Counted from the first letter of the stretch, positions 1-8,147 are shown. The stretch: DNA of 32,401 bases from JBCBTJ01 sp964597685 (GCA_964597685.1 CAZQZC010000010.1:1-32401); one strand, 5' to 3'. Program-made: numbers and translations. The notes: generated by a model from the letters alone, not told the origin.

Positions 1-540
1 ATTGGTGATGCGGCGGTTCTCGGTCGAGGTCGGCCACTCGCCAACGGCGTCGCGCGCGATGAGGATTTGGGCGGCGATCTCCTGCGCCGTCAGGTTCCGC
101 ACGAGCCGCTGGGTGCCGGTATGGCAGAAGGTGCAATTCAGCGTGCAGCCGACCTGGCTCGACACGCAGAGCGCGCCGGACTTGCCGACATCGGGGATGA
201 AGACGCTCTCGCCTTCTGTGTTCGGGCCGAACCGGATGAGCCATTTCTGTGTTCCGTCGACGGAGACGCGATGCTCTGCGATCTCCGGGCGGTCGAGCGT
301 GTAGGCGCCGGCCAGGCCGGCGCGGAGGTCCTTCTGGATGTCCGTCATGCCGTCGAAGGATTGGACGCCGAAATGGTGCATCCAGCGGCGAAGCTGCGCG
401 GCGCGCATCCTGGCCTTTTTGGCGTCGACGCCGAAGGCCTCAAGTTCTGCGCGCAAAGCCGCCACCGACCGCCCGGCAAGCGACGGACGCGGGGTCGAGG
501 CCGTGGGGGCCCCTTGTTTCAGGTCCAATTCGATCTTCAT
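1..540 (-). CDS. rlmN: RlmN, dual-specificity 23S rRNA/tRNA adenine-C2 methyltransferase (3' part outside window)
   Basis: This is the N-terminal 180 residues of a radical-SAM methyltransferase; the gene runs off the left edge. RlmN methylates C2 of A2503 in 23S rRNA and of A37 in some tRNAs, using a 4Fe-4S cluster and SAM. The cluster motif CxxxCxxC is visible as Cys132, Cys136 and Cys139 in the context GCTLNCTFCHTGTQ, which is characteristic of RlmN. Before it lies the usual N-terminal helical domain (around residues 20-75, with the WMHHFGVQSFDGMTD segment). The start is the ATG at 540 and reads MKIELDLKQG. The catalytic half with the second conserved Cys is not in the window. The IalB-like gene lies upstream on the same strand, 49 bp away. 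Confidence 0.93.
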   Translation of the reverse strand, partial: MKIELDLKQGAPTASTPRPSLAGRSVAALRAELEAFGVDAKKARMRAAQLRRWMHHFGVQSFDGMTDIQKDLRAGLAGAYTLDRPEIAEHRVSVDGTQKWLIRFGPNTEGESVFIPDVGKSGALCVSSQVGCTLNCTFCHTGTQRLVRNLTAQEIAAQILIARDAVGEWPTSTENRRITN

Positions 541-589
541 GGCGCGGCCCTTATCATGGGCGGCGGAAAAGCGCGAAGCCCGGCCTTGC

Positions 590-1108
590 TCAGCGGCAGG
601 CGGTCTCCGCCCGTTCGACCGCGTCGGCGGAGCCCGCGAGTGAGAAATGGTAGGCGACGCTGGTGTTGCGCGAGGAGACGGCCTCCACCCGCAATTCCCG
701 GCCGCGCTTGATCGCCCGGACGAGATTGGGGTCGTCTTCGTCCATGGCGAAGGCCTCCGGGCCGGCCCCGAAGAGCGGCCATTTCGAACGCCCAACCGAA
801 GCTTGACCCGGCACGTCGGCGCGTAATTCGTAACCGACGCGCAAGCTCGGCTGGCTGCGGCGCGCGCCGGATCGCGAGGATGTGACATAGAACCACACGT
901 CGCCATGGTCGGCCGTCCGCGGCGCCTTGTCGGTGGCCGAGGTGGCCGCATAGCAGATCAATTCGCCACCGTTCTGGTCGGTGTAGACCGTCCAATCCTT
1001 GAAGCGCGCCAGGGCGGTCGGCGCCGCAGCGGCGTCCAGCTGCAGCCAAACCGCAGACATCAGCAGCAGCGCCGTAATGCGAGACAAAAATCCGGATTTG
1101 GGGATCAT
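590..1108 (-). CDS. Invasion-associated locus B (IalB) family exported protein
   Basis: A 172-residue protein with an N-terminal signal peptide (hydrophobic SRITALLLMSAVWLQL, Ala-rich cleavage zone around residues 24-30). The mature part has the IalB-family pattern: W-x-VY-x-D near the N-terminus (KDWTVYTDQ), a CYA motif, a GDVWFYVTSS strand, VGYELR, and a C-terminal SSRNTSVAYHFSLAGSADAVE followed by Cys near the end. The family is widespread and often multicopy in alphaproteobacteria. It is named after a Bartonella invasion locus, but its biochemical role is unknown, so the name should not be read as evidence of pathogenicity. The start ATG at 1108 gives a complete signal peptide. The gene is divergent from the ECF sigma factor gene, with about 200 bp between them. 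Confidence 0.8.
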   Translation of the reverse strand: MIPKSGFLSRITALLLMSAVWLQLDAAAAPTALARFKDWTVYTDQNGGELICYAATSATDKAPRTADHGDVWFYVTSSRSGARRSQPSLRVGYELRADVPGQASVGRSKWPLFGAGPEAFAMDEDDPNLVRAIKRGRELRVEAVSSRNTSVAYHFSLAGSADAVERAETACR

Positions 1109-1309
1109 GACGTCGTTCGATCCTTATAGCGTCTTGGTAACCTTGGATTATGCGAAGGAATATGGATTCTGTATGAACGAAGTCCTGATCGGCGGTCGCC
1201 GCTCGCAAACACTTTTTGCGCGTATTGCGCCAATCCGCAACCCGCATTGATTGCTTTGTGTCGCTATTCGGTGTTCAATAGACGTTCGCCCGAATGCGGA
1301 GCAGCGACC

Positions 1310-1900
1310 TTGCCCGACACCGAAGGAACCCCTGCCTATCCCGATCAACGGGAACGCTTCGCTGCGTGCGTGGAAGCGATCGCGGCAGAACAGTCGCGGG
1401 CGGCGTTCACCGAATTGTTCGAGTTCTTCGCGCCGCGTCTGAAGAGCTATCTGCTGCGCCTGGGAACGTCCGACGATCAAGCTGAAGAGATCGCCCAGGA
1501 GGTCATGGTCACGGTTTGGCGCAAGGCCGCCCAGTACGATCGCACACAAGCCTCGGTCTCGACATGGATCTTTCGCATCGCCCGGAACCGTCGCATCGAC
1601 GCCCATCGCCGGACATCGCGGCCGGAGCTTGATCCCGAAGACCCAATGCTGCGTCCGCCGGATCCCGAACAACCCGACTCGCTGATGAACGTCCAACAAA
1701 TCGAGAAAACCGTGCGCGAAGAGCTCGCTCTGTTGCCCGAGGAGCAATTGAGACTCCTCAAGGCCGCCTTTTATGACGGCCTATCGCACTCGGAAATCGC
1801 CAAAGCGTTTGAATTGCCTCTCGGGACCGTAAAGTCGCGTATTCGACTCGCCTTTAACCGGCTTCGAGGCCAGCTTAGCGAGTATGACGACGAAGATTGA
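1310..1900 (+). CDS. ECF-family RNA polymerase sigma factor (probable partner of ChrR-like anti-sigma factor)
   Basis: A group-4 (extracytoplasmic function) sigma factor with region 2 (AFTELFEFFAPRLKSYLLRL, then DDQAEEIAQEVMVTVWRKA and STWIFRIARNRRIDAHRR) and region 4 (LLPEEQLRLLKAAFYDGLSH, then SEIAKAFELPLGTVKSRIR, a helix-turn-helix). I chose the TTG at 1310 because GGAG sits 8 bases before it and the protein then has 196 residues, normal for the family. In-frame alternatives upstream are TTG 1247, TTG 1256 and GTG 1271, which would add an unconserved N-terminus. The gene is followed 85 bp downstream by a ChrR-like anti-sigma gene, the pairing seen in the RpoE-ChrR (ECF11-like) group that answers singlet oxygen and organic peroxides in Rhodobacter sphaeroides. 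That stimulus is an inference here. Confidence 0.9.
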   Translation: MPDTEGTPAYPDQRERFAACVEAIAAEQSRAAFTELFEFFAPRLKSYLLRLGTSDDQAEEIAQEVMVTVWRKAAQYDRTQASVSTWIFRIARNRRIDAHRRTSRPELDPEDPMLRPPDPEQPDSLMNVQQIEKTVREELALLPEEQLRLLKAAFYDGLSHSEIAKAFELPLGTVKSRIRLAFNRLRGQLSEYDDED

Positions 1901-1985
1901 ACGACCACAGGCGGCGATTGCTTGACGGATCGGAAAACGACCTACACTTTTATGCATAGTGCTATCCTGTTCGACCTTAGCTGTT

Positions 1986-2663
1986 ATGCGACCGACTTCT
2001 GTAGCTGAATTTAGTGAGATTTACGGCGCATACGCGTCTGGCGTGCTCGACCCCGCTTTTGCGTTGCTTGTGCAGACGCAAGCGGCGCTCAAGGCTGAGG
2101 TCGCCGAAGCGATCGCGCGAAGCGAAGCGCTCGCTGGAGCGCTGATGGAGCGCGAACCGCAAGCTGAGCTATCAGACGACGCGCTGGCGCGAACGCTGGC
2201 TCTCATTGACGATGATGAGACCGCCGGATCTTCGACCGTGAAACGCGCCGCCTTGTTGGCCGGACAAGCTCTGAAGGACCTCGACCAGCTTCCGGAGCCG
2301 CTTCAAAACTCAGCAATCGACGCCATCAGCGCTGGAAATTCCTGGAAATTCAATGCGCCAGGCATTCGCCGACTTCAGTTGACGCTGGACAGCGAAGCGG
2401 AAGCGGAAATCTACCGAATTGAACCCGGCGTCTCAGTACCGAAACATAGTCATGAAGGCTTTGAATACACGCTCTGCGTCGCCGGCGCGTTCCGGGACGA
2501 AACGGGCGTATACGGTCCCGGAGACTTGGCCCTCAACGGCCCAGAGGACACGCACCGGCCGGTCGCCGACGCGCCAGAGGTTTGCTTCACCCTGGCCGTT
2601 CGCGGCGGGGGGTTGAAGTTTACGGGCATGATGGGCCTGGTTCAGCGGGTCCTCGGAAACTAA
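1986..2663 (+). CDS. ChrR-like cupin anti-sigma factor lacking the N-terminal zinc ligands
   Basis: The protein has 225 residues from the ATG at 1986; an in-frame GTG at 1959 would add nine residues, and neither start has a clear ribosome site. The C-terminal half is a ChrR-type cupin. His154, His156, Glu160 and His190 have exactly the spacing of the metal ligands His141, His143, Glu147 and His177 of R. sphaeroides ChrR. The N-terminal half aligns with the anti-sigma domain (AYASGVLDPAFALLV resembles the AYAAGTLSEAFSLVV segment). The HxxxCxxC zinc motif is replaced by Gln32, Lys36 and Val39, and no equivalent of ChrR His6 is seen. Known ChrR proteins hold the sigma factor through this zinc domain, so the protein may bind without zinc, or may not bind tightly. 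Family assignment is firm; its state as an anti-sigma factor is inferred from its position after the sigma gene. Confidence 0.85.
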   Translation: MRPTSVAEFSEIYGAYASGVLDPAFALLVQTQAALKAEVAEAIARSEALAGALMEREPQAELSDDALARTLALIDDDETAGSSTVKRAALLAGQALKDLDQLPEPLQNSAIDAISAGNSWKFNAPGIRRLQLTLDSEAEAEIYRIEPGVSVPKHSHEGFEYTLCVAGAFRDETGVYGPGDLALNGPEDTHRPVADAPEVCFTLAVRGGGLKFTGMMGLVQRVLGN

Positions 2664-2763
2664 TCTTTCCAATCAAGCCCTATTCTCGCGGCGCAAGCTG
2701 GGAGAATTTGCCGCGTCGCTTTGCCGGCCTCAACCGCACCCCTCTCTATCTTGGGTAAAGGTC

Positions 2764-3234
2764 TTAGCCCGGCATGACAGGTCGAGGCTTGAACCCGCCC
2801 ATGGATTGGATGCGGTCATACATCACCAGAGCGCCCGCCACCGACACATTCACGCAGAACTTGGTCGGGATCTTCACCACATGGTCGCATCTGTCGAGCA
2901 TGCCTGGCGTCAGGTCGCCGCGTTCGCGACCGAGGACATAGGCCGCCGCTGTCGGGTGGCGAAAGCTCGGCAAATCGACGGCATCGTCGGTCAGCTCGAC
3001 GCCGACCAATTGACAGCCGTTCGGCAGAGCCATGTCGTCGATGCTCGCCCAACGATAGAGCGGCACGTGCTCGACCGATTTCGACGTATCGGAATCGTAG
3101 ATGTCGCGAAGGCGATGATCCATGTCGACCGTAAAGAAAAAGCTCGCTCCGAAGGCGTGCGCCGTGCGCATCAACGCCCCAAGGTTTCGCGCCTTCGAGA
3201 TCCCCTCGGCGCCAATCGCGAAATATCCGCGCAT
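2764..3234 (-). CDS. SpoU/TrmH-family RNA 2'-O-methyltransferase
   Basis: A compact 156-residue SPOUT methyltransferase consisting of the catalytic domain only. Motif 1 is KARNLGALMRTAHAFGA (conserved Asn and Arg). Motifs 2 and 3 are YVLGRERGDLTPGML and VVKIPTKFCVNVSVAGALVMYD, which form the knotted SAM-binding site. Usual members have N-S-LNVSVA in motif 3; here it is CVNVSVA. The target is probably a tRNA or rRNA ribose, but this cannot be read from the sequence. The ATG at 3234 shares one base with the TAA of the upstream membrane protein gene, so the two are probably translationally coupled. It is the last gene of a three-gene minus-strand operon with the isoaspartyl peptidase. Confidence 0.88.
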   Translation of the reverse strand: MRGYFAIGAEGISKARNLGALMRTAHAFGASFFFTVDMDHRLRDIYDSDTSKSVEHVPLYRWASIDDMALPNGCQLVGVELTDDAVDLPSFRHPTAAAYVLGRERGDLTPGMLDRCDHVVKIPTKFCVNVSVAGALVMYDRIQSMGGFKPRPVMPG

Positions 3235-3578
3235 TACATCCTCCAGACCCGCCAGGTCGCCAGGATCAGCACGACGGCGAGCGGCGCGAGGAGACTGGCG
3301 CGGCGGGCGAGCCGCATATGGCCGACCGGCGTGGCGTAGGCGTCAGACAGATGGTCGACGGCGTTGCGCAGCCAGGGCTTGGCGCCGTCGGGCAGATCGC
3401 GGCCGCCCACGGCCCAGGCGACCGCAACGTTCGCCTGAGCTGGATCGAGTTCGGCGTTCCAAGCGATCAACGCCTTGCGCAAAGCATAGGCCGCCAACAC
3501 CCGCAATTGCACCGCCAAGGCGAACACAAACGCCAAGATCCCGGCGACAGCCCATATCAAGACATCGAACCCGGTCAC
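3234..3578 (-). CDS. Small membrane protein of unknown function
   Basis: A 114-residue protein starting at the GTG at 3578, whose GTGA overlaps the TGA of the isoaspartyl peptidase gene. A longer reading frame extends upstream to 3728 but would lie inside the peptidase gene, so I rejected it. The protein has a hydrophobic N-terminal helix (around residues 6-27, VLIWAVAGILAFVFALAV) and a C-terminal one (around 93-110, LLAPLAVVLILATW). Between them is a soluble stretch containing AWAVGGRDLPDGAKPWLRNAVDHLSDAYATP. I do not recognise the family. The gene is sandwiched in an operon between a peptidase and an RNA methyltransferase with overlapping stop and start codons on both sides, which supports its being real. 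Confidence 0.7.
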   Translation of the reverse strand: MTGFDVLIWAVAGILAFVFALAVQLRVLAAYALRKALIAWNAELDPAQANVAVAWAVGGRDLPDGAKPWLRNAVDHLSDAYATPVGHMRLARRASLLAPLAVVLILATWRVWRM

Positions 3579-4447
3579 GAAAAGGTCTTCACCTCGAACC
3601 GTCCGCGCCAATCGGCGACGCCCCGCTTCATGCCTTCGGAATTGTAGGGCGTCGCCACGTTGCCGAGCACGTCGACGGCGATCAAGCCGCCGTCGCCGCC
3701 CAAAAGACCCATGTCGCGGATGGCGCAATCGGCCGCCTTGTCAATTGGCTCCTGGGCGTATCGCATCCGGGCGGAGACGTCTGCGGCGACCGCGGCGCGC
3801 ATGAAATACTCCCCCTGCCCCGTGCACGACACCGCCACACGCTCGTCCGCCCACGTGCCCGCGCCGATAATGGGGCAGTCGCCCACCCGGCCAGGCGTCT
3901 TGTTCAACAAGCCGCCCGTCGACGTCGCCGCAGCCAAACGCCCTTGGGTGTCCAGCGCCACCGCGCCGACGGTGCCGTGGGCGAGTTCGCCCGGCGCGGT
4001 TATTCGCGTTACGGCGGGCTTATAGTAACGCTTCGGATTGACGACGCGCTCCAATCGGGCGTCATCGGCGATCGTGGCCGCTCCCTTGCCGACGATCAGA
4101 ACGTGGGGCGTCCGTTCCATCACAGCGCGCGCCGCCGCCACCGGGCTCTTGAAGCCGCGTAGAGCGGCCACCGCGCCAGCTTTCCGCGTCGGCCCGTCCA
4201 TGATGGCCGCGTCAAGCTCCCAGCGCCCGTTGCGATTCGGAGACGCCCCCTTGCCAGCGGTGTGATGTCCGCAGGCTTCAAGCTCCCGGACCATGTCGTG
4301 GACAACGTCGAACGCCGACGTCCCCTGCTCCAGCCGCATGGCGCCGGAGCGTAGGAGCTCGCCCATATGCGCTTCGGCGGCTGAATAGTCTGCGCCGCGC
4401 ATCGGCCCTGCGCCGCCATGCAGCGCCAACGCCCAAACTTCGCCCAT
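3575..4447 (-). CDS. Isoaspartyl peptidase / plant-type L-asparaginase (Ntn hydrolase)
   Basis: A 290-residue member of the asparaginase-2 family. These enzymes cut themselves to expose an N-terminal threonine and then hydrolyse isoaspartyl dipeptides or L-asparagine. The sequence shows the N-terminal LALHGGAGP motif, the cleavage site ELAHG|TVGAVALD with Thr159 as expected nucleophile, the STGGLLNKTPGRVGDCPIIGAG segment that forms the substrate pocket, and SCTGQGEYFMR. Cleavage would give an alpha chain of 158 and a beta chain of 132 residues. There is no signal peptide, so it is probably cytoplasmic. It leads a minus-strand operon with a small membrane protein and an RNA methyltransferase, and is divergent from the quinone oxidoreductase gene across 77 bp. 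Confidence 0.92.
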   Translation of the reverse strand: MGEVWALALHGGAGPMRGADYSAAEAHMGELLRSGAMRLEQGTSAFDVVHDMVRELEACGHHTAGKGASPNRNGRWELDAAIMDGPTRKAGAVAALRGFKSPVAAARAVMERTPHVLIVGKGAATIADDARLERVVNPKRYYKPAVTRITAPGELAHGTVGAVALDTQGRLAAATSTGGLLNKTPGRVGDCPIIGAGTWADERVAVSCTGQGEYFMRAAVAADVSARMRYAQEPIDKAADCAIRDMGLLGGDGGLIAVDVLGNVATPYNSEGMKRGVADWRGRFEVKTFS

Positions 4448-4489
4448 GCAACGGCCTCCGCTTCACTTTACTCACGCCCCTCGCTACCG

Positions 4490-4501
4490 TCGCAATTGCG
4501 A
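4490..4501. promoter_or_regulatory. 12-bp perfect palindrome in divergent promoter region
   Basis: TCGCAATTGCGA is a perfect palindrome in the 77-bp gap between the divergent isoaspartyl peptidase and quinone oxidoreductase genes. It ends 23 bases before the oxidoreductase ATG. It could be an operator for one or both genes; no regulator gene is next to it, so this is only a structural call. Confidence 0.35.
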
Positions 4502-4524
4502 AACACAAGAGGGAAGAACCGTCG

Positions 4525-5520
4525 ATGAAAGCCGTATTGTCGAAAGAGCCGGGCGGTCCGGAATCACTGACCATCGAAGACGTCGCCGCGCCCGTCGCCG
4601 GCCCGGGCGAGGTTGTGTTGGAGGTCAAAGCGGTCGGCGTGAATTATCCCGACGTGCTGATCATCCAGGACATGTACCAATTCAAGCCGGAGCGGCCGTT
4701 CTCGCCCGGCGGCGAGGTTTCGGGAATTGTGAAATCCGTGGGCGACGGCGTGGATCATCTGAAACCTGGCGACCGTGTGATCGGCTCGACCGGCTGGGGC
4801 GGCATGGCCGAAGAGATCGCCCTCCATGCGGCGCGCTGCATTCCGATCCCCGACGCGATGCCCTTTGACGAAGCCGCGGCCTTCATCATGACCTACGGCA
4901 CGAGCCATTATGCGCTGAAGGACCGAGGCGCGGTGAAACCAGGCGAATCCCTGCTCGTGCTTGGCGCGGCGGGCGGTGTCGGACTGGCGGCCGTCGAGCT
5001 TGGCAAGGCCATGGGGATGACTGTGATCGCGGCCGCCTCAAGCCAGGACAAGGTGGATCTCGCCCTCGCGAAGGGCGCGGATTCGGGCCTCGTCTATCCG
5101 ACCGGAGCGCTGGACCGCGACCAGCAAAAGGACCTCTCCAACAAGATAAAGGAATTGGGCGGCGGCGGCGTGGACGTCATCTATGACGGCGTCGGCGGCG
5201 ATTACGCCGAACCGGCGCTGCGCGCCATGAATTGGGACGGGCGCTTTCTGGTCATCGGCTTCCCGGCTGGAATTCCGAAAATGCCGCTTAATCTGACACT
5301 CCTGAAATCGTGCAACATCATCGGCGTGTTCTGGGGCGCCTTCACCGCGCGCGATCCCAAGGGCAACCAGGCGAACATCGCGGACCTCTTCCAGCTCTAC
5401 ACCGAAGGCAAAATCCGCCCGCATGTCTCGTCGACCTATTCGCTCGAGCAAGCCGCAGACGCGATCACCGAACTCGCCGAACGGCGCGCCAAGGGCAAGG
5501 TGGTCGTGACGGTGGGGTGA
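4525..5520 (+). CDS. Zinc-independent NADPH:quinone oxidoreductase (MDR superfamily)
   Basis: A 331-residue medium-chain dehydrogenase/reductase. The N-terminal GroES-like domain (about 1-120) has VGVNYPDVLIIQDMYQ and PGGEVSGIV but none of the catalytic or structural zinc cysteines of true alcohol dehydrogenases. The Rossmann domain has the nucleotide loop VLGAAGGVGLAAVELGKAMG. The C-terminal segment AFTARDPKGNQANIADLFQLYTEGKIRPHVS is usual for the quinone oxidoreductase branch, and GKVVVTVG closes the protein. Such enzymes reduce quinones or activated double bonds with NADPH; the substrate cannot be told from the sequence. The ATG at 4525 is preceded by AGGGAAG with good spacing. A strong hairpin follows the stop codon. 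Confidence 0.9.
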   Translation: MKAVLSKEPGGPESLTIEDVAAPVAGPGEVVLEVKAVGVNYPDVLIIQDMYQFKPERPFSPGGEVSGIVKSVGDGVDHLKPGDRVIGSTGWGGMAEEIALHAARCIPIPDAMPFDEAAAFIMTYGTSHYALKDRGAVKPGESLLVLGAAGGVGLAAVELGKAMGMTVIAAASSQDKVDLALAKGADSGLVYPTGALDRDQQKDLSNKIKELGGGGVDVIYDGVGGDYAEPALRAMNWDGRFLVIGFPAGIPKMPLNLTLLKSCNIIGVFWGAFTARDPKGNQANIADLFQLYTEGKIRPHVSSTYSLEQAADAITELAERRAKGKVVVTVG

Positions 5521-5527
5521 TCGCGCC

Positions 5528-5558
5528 CGCTGGGCGGCGTGCTTGCCGGCGCCCAGCG
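5528..5558 (+). terminator. GC-rich stem-loop after the quinone oxidoreductase gene
   Basis: CGCTGGGCG and CGCCCAGCG form a perfect 9-bp stem around a 13-base loop, starting 8 bases after the oxidoreductase stop codon. No T-run follows, so it is not a classical intrinsic terminator. It may still end or protect the transcript before the peptidase gene at 5605. Confidence 0.5.
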
Positions 5559-5604
5559 CCCGTGTCACGTCGCCTCGTCATGTGATTCAGTGCTTGGAGT
5601 GATT

Positions 5605-7359
5605 ATGCAGTTTCGCGCTTTCTTCGCCGCCTCTTTCGTCATGGGCTTCGCCGCCTGCTCGCAGGATGAGCCGCCAGCGCCGGCGGCAGCTGAACCTGAC
5701 ACGGCGCTCCCGGCGGACGGCCTCCGCCTCCCTCTGCCCGCAGGCACCAGTCCGGCTGTGACCGCGGAAGACCTTGGCGTCAGGATCGCCGCGCTCGCCG
5801 ACGATTCGTTTGAGGGCCGCGCGCCGGGCAGCGAAGCGGGCGAAGCCTCTGCGGACTGGATCGCGGCTGAGCTTGAACGTGTGGGCGTGTCGCCGGCCGG
5901 TTCGGACGGGACCTGGTTTCAGACCGTCGAAATGGTCGAGCAAACCATCGACGAAACCCAATCCGGATTGACCTTCTCTGGCGGCGCTTCGGGCCGCGAC
6001 TATCGGCTTAAGCTGGGCGACGAGGCGGTGATATGGACCAAGCGTCAGGCCGAGCCGTCGCTGGCGTTTGAGGGGGCGGACGTTGTTTTCGTCGGCTACG
6101 GCGTGGTCGCGCCGGAATATGGCTGGGATGATTACGCCGGTCTCGACGCGCGCGGAAAAACGGTGGTCATGCTGGTCAACGATCCAGGCTTCGCCACCGA
6201 AGATCCAGATCTCTTCCGCGGCAAGGCGATGACCTATTACGGCCGTTGGACGTACAAGTTCGAAGAGGCCGCCCGCCAGGGTGCGGCGGCGGCGATCATC
6301 GTGCACGAGACGGAGCCCGCCTCCTATGGCTGGGAGGTTGTCGAAGGCTCCTGGTCCGGCGCCCAGGCCGACCTCGTGCGCGCCGACGCGGGCGCGGAAC
6401 GCGCACAGATCGAGGGATGGATCCAGATCGACGCCGCACGCAAAGTGTTTGCGGAAGCCGGGCTGGACTTTGAAGCCATGAAGGACGCGGCCAAAACACC
6501 CGGCTTTTCGCCAATCGCGATGGGCGGGCTCAAAGCCTCCGGCGCGATCGCCCAAAATGTGGAACGTCGCCAGTCGCGCAATGTCGTCGGCCGGATCGAA
6601 GGACGGACGGCGCCGGACGAGTACGTGCTCTACACCGCCCATTGGGACCATCTGGGCAAGAAGAGCGGCGAGAAAGCCGGCGAACCGGGTCAAGATTTCT
6701 ACCGAGATGAAATCTTCAACGGCGCGGTCGACAACGCCACGGGTTCAGCCGCGCTGATAGAGGTCGCCGAAGCCATGGCGGCCGAAGAGCTTGACCGCTC
6801 GGCCCTGTTCATCGCTGTGACGCTCGAGGAATCGGGCCTCCTCGGCTCCGCGTATTACGCTGCGAACCCGACGGTTCCGCTCTCTCGGATCGTCGCCGGC
6901 GTGAATATGGACGGCATGCTGCCGACCGGCCGCACAAGGGACATGGTCGTCGTCGGCTATGGCGCGTCGGAGCTTGAAGACAAGCTGGCGGCAATCGTCG
7001 CCGAACAGGGTCGGGTCATCAAACCCGATCCCAACCCCCAGGCGGGTTATTTCTATCGCTCCGACCATATTTCCTTCGCCAAGGAAGGCGTGCCGATGCT
7101 TTACGCGGACGGCGGGGAAGACCGGCTCGACGGCGGGCTCGCCGCCGGCAAAGCCTTTGCGGACGTTTATACGGCCCAGCGCTACCATAAGCCGGCCGAC
7201 GAATACTCCGCAGACTGGGACCTGTCCGGCATGGAAGAAGACATCACCGCCCTCTTCCGCGTCGGCCTTGAACTCGCGCAATCGGACGATTGGCCGGAAT
7301 GGTATGACGGCAATGAGTTCAAGGCGATCCGGGAGGCGTCGTTGGCGGGCGGCAACTAG
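5605..7359 (+). CDS. M28-family zinc metallopeptidase, probable lipoprotein with PA domain
   Basis: A 584-residue exported peptidase. I chose the ATG at 5605 because GGAG lies 5 bases before it and the protein then begins with a signal peptide ending in a lipobox-like FAAC (Cys18); an upstream ATG at 5539 overlaps the hairpin and would bury the signal. After a Pro/Ala-rich linker, the region around VFVGYGVVAPEYGWDDYAGL and GKTVVMLVND is a protease-associated insert. The catalytic domain shows the two-zinc ligand set of M28: His346, Asp376 (NGAVDNATG), Glu409 next to catalytic Glu408 (TLEESG), Asp436 (NMDG) and His488 (SDHISFAKEG). Its role is probably amino- or dipeptidase activity on peptides in the periplasm or outer membrane. 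The rlmJ start follows the stop by two bases. Confidence 0.92.
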   Translation: MQFRAFFAASFVMGFAACSQDEPPAPAAAEPDTALPADGLRLPLPAGTSPAVTAEDLGVRIAALADDSFEGRAPGSEAGEASADWIAAELERVGVSPAGSDGTWFQTVEMVEQTIDETQSGLTFSGGASGRDYRLKLGDEAVIWTKRQAEPSLAFEGADVVFVGYGVVAPEYGWDDYAGLDARGKTVVMLVNDPGFATEDPDLFRGKAMTYYGRWTYKFEEAARQGAAAAIIVHETEPASYGWEVVEGSWSGAQADLVRADAGAERAQIEGWIQIDAARKVFAEAGLDFEAMKDAAKTPGFSPIAMGGLKASGAIAQNVERRQSRNVVGRIEGRTAPDEYVLYTAHWDHLGKKSGEKAGEPGQDFYRDEIFNGAVDNATGSAALIEVAEAMAAEELDRSALFIAVTLEESGLLGSAYYAANPTVPLSRIVAGVNMDGMLPTGRTRDMVVVGYGASELEDKLAAIVAEQGRVIKPDPNPQAGYFYRSDHISFAKEGVPMLYADGGEDRLDGGLAAGKAFADVYTAQRYHKPADEYSADWDLSGMEEDITALFRVGLELAQSDDWPEWYDGNEFKAIREASLAGGN

Positions 7360-7361
7360 CC

Positions 7362-8147
7362 GTGCTGTCCTACCAGCACGCCTTCCACGCCGGGAACCGG
7401 GCCGACGTTCTAAAACACGCTGTGCTGGACGCGTTTCTGCGCCACCTTGGCGAGGACGACCAGCCGCTCCTCTATGTCGAGACCCATTCCGGGCGCGGCG
7501 TCTATGATCTCGAAGGCGCCGACGCGCGGAAAACGGGCGAAGCGGCCGACGGCGTTCTCGATCTCTTGTCGGGGCGCGCCCCGCGCCCAATTCGCAAATG
7601 GTTGGACCATGTGGGCAAGACCGGCGCCCAGGCTTATCCCGGCTCGCCCGCCCTTGCAGCGAGCCGCCTAGGGCAAACCACGCGGTTTATCCTCTTCGAG
7701 AAGCACCCTGCCGAACACGCAGCGCTCAGCGCCGCGCTTGGGCGGGATACGCGCGTGCAAATCAAGCAGGCCGACGGTTATTCCGGCGCGCTGCGGCTAG
7801 CGCCGCGCCGGGGGGAGCGGCAGTGCGTCTTTGTCGATCCGAGCTACGAGACCGAGCGCGACATCGAAGTCCTCGCAGATTGGACGCCGCGCGCCCTGCG
7901 GCGTTGGCCGCGCGCCCTCATCATTCTTTGGCTGCCGCTGTTCAAGGACGAACGCGAACGGGATTTCGGCGAATTCCTATCCAACCTGGAGGCGGGAGTC
8001 GTCGCGGGCGCGCGGTGGGAATGCGACGCCGACGACGAATCGTCGCTTGAGGGCTCGTCGATCATCGCCTTTCGAGCGCCAGAAGCCGTCGCTCAAGACG
8101 CGCTCGGCGCGGCTGCGGCGCTGCAGGCCTATTGGTCAGGCCGCTGA
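7362..8147 (+). CDS. rlmJ: RlmJ, 23S rRNA adenine-N6 methyltransferase (A2030)
   Basis: A 261-residue protein starting at the GTG at 7362, two bases after the peptidase stop, so it is probably translated by coupling. The N-terminus MLSYQHAFHAGNRADVLKHAVL is the hallmark of RlmJ. The family's inserted helical region follows (around 55-110), and the catalytic motif reads FVDPSYE where the standard N6-methyltransferase form is DPPY. RlmJ methylates N6 of A2030 in free 23S rRNA, using SAM, in the cytoplasm. Pairing with an exported peptidase has no obvious functional sense. The 3' end overlaps the convergent histidine kinase gene by 12 bp. Confidence 0.93.
   Translation: MLSYQHAFHAGNRADVLKHAVLDAFLRHLGEDDQPLLYVETHSGRGVYDLEGADARKTGEAADGVLDLLSGRAPRPIRKWLDHVGKTGAQAYPGSPALAASRLGQTTRFILFEKHPAEHAALSAALGRDTRVQIKQADGYSGALRLAPRRGERQCVFVDPSYETERDIEVLADWTPRALRRWPRALIILWLPLFKDERERDFGEFLSNLEAGVVAGARWECDADDESSLEGSSIIAFRAPEAVAQDALGAAAALQAYWSGR

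Noticed and set aside
1186..1215. TGATCG upstream of the sigma gene as a possible RpoE/ECF11-type autoregulated promoter
   Set aside because: No matching -10 element is found at the right distance, so the -35-like hexamer alone is not enough.
3234..3728. Longer 164-residue version of the small membrane protein
   Set aside because: Its first 50 codons lie inside the peptidase gene in another frame and are Arg-rich; the GTG at 3578 with GTGA overlap fits better.
5587..6693. A 368-codon open frame on the minus strand opposite the M28 peptidase
   Set aside because: It has no ribosome site or domain, and the plus-strand gene has full catalytic motifs.
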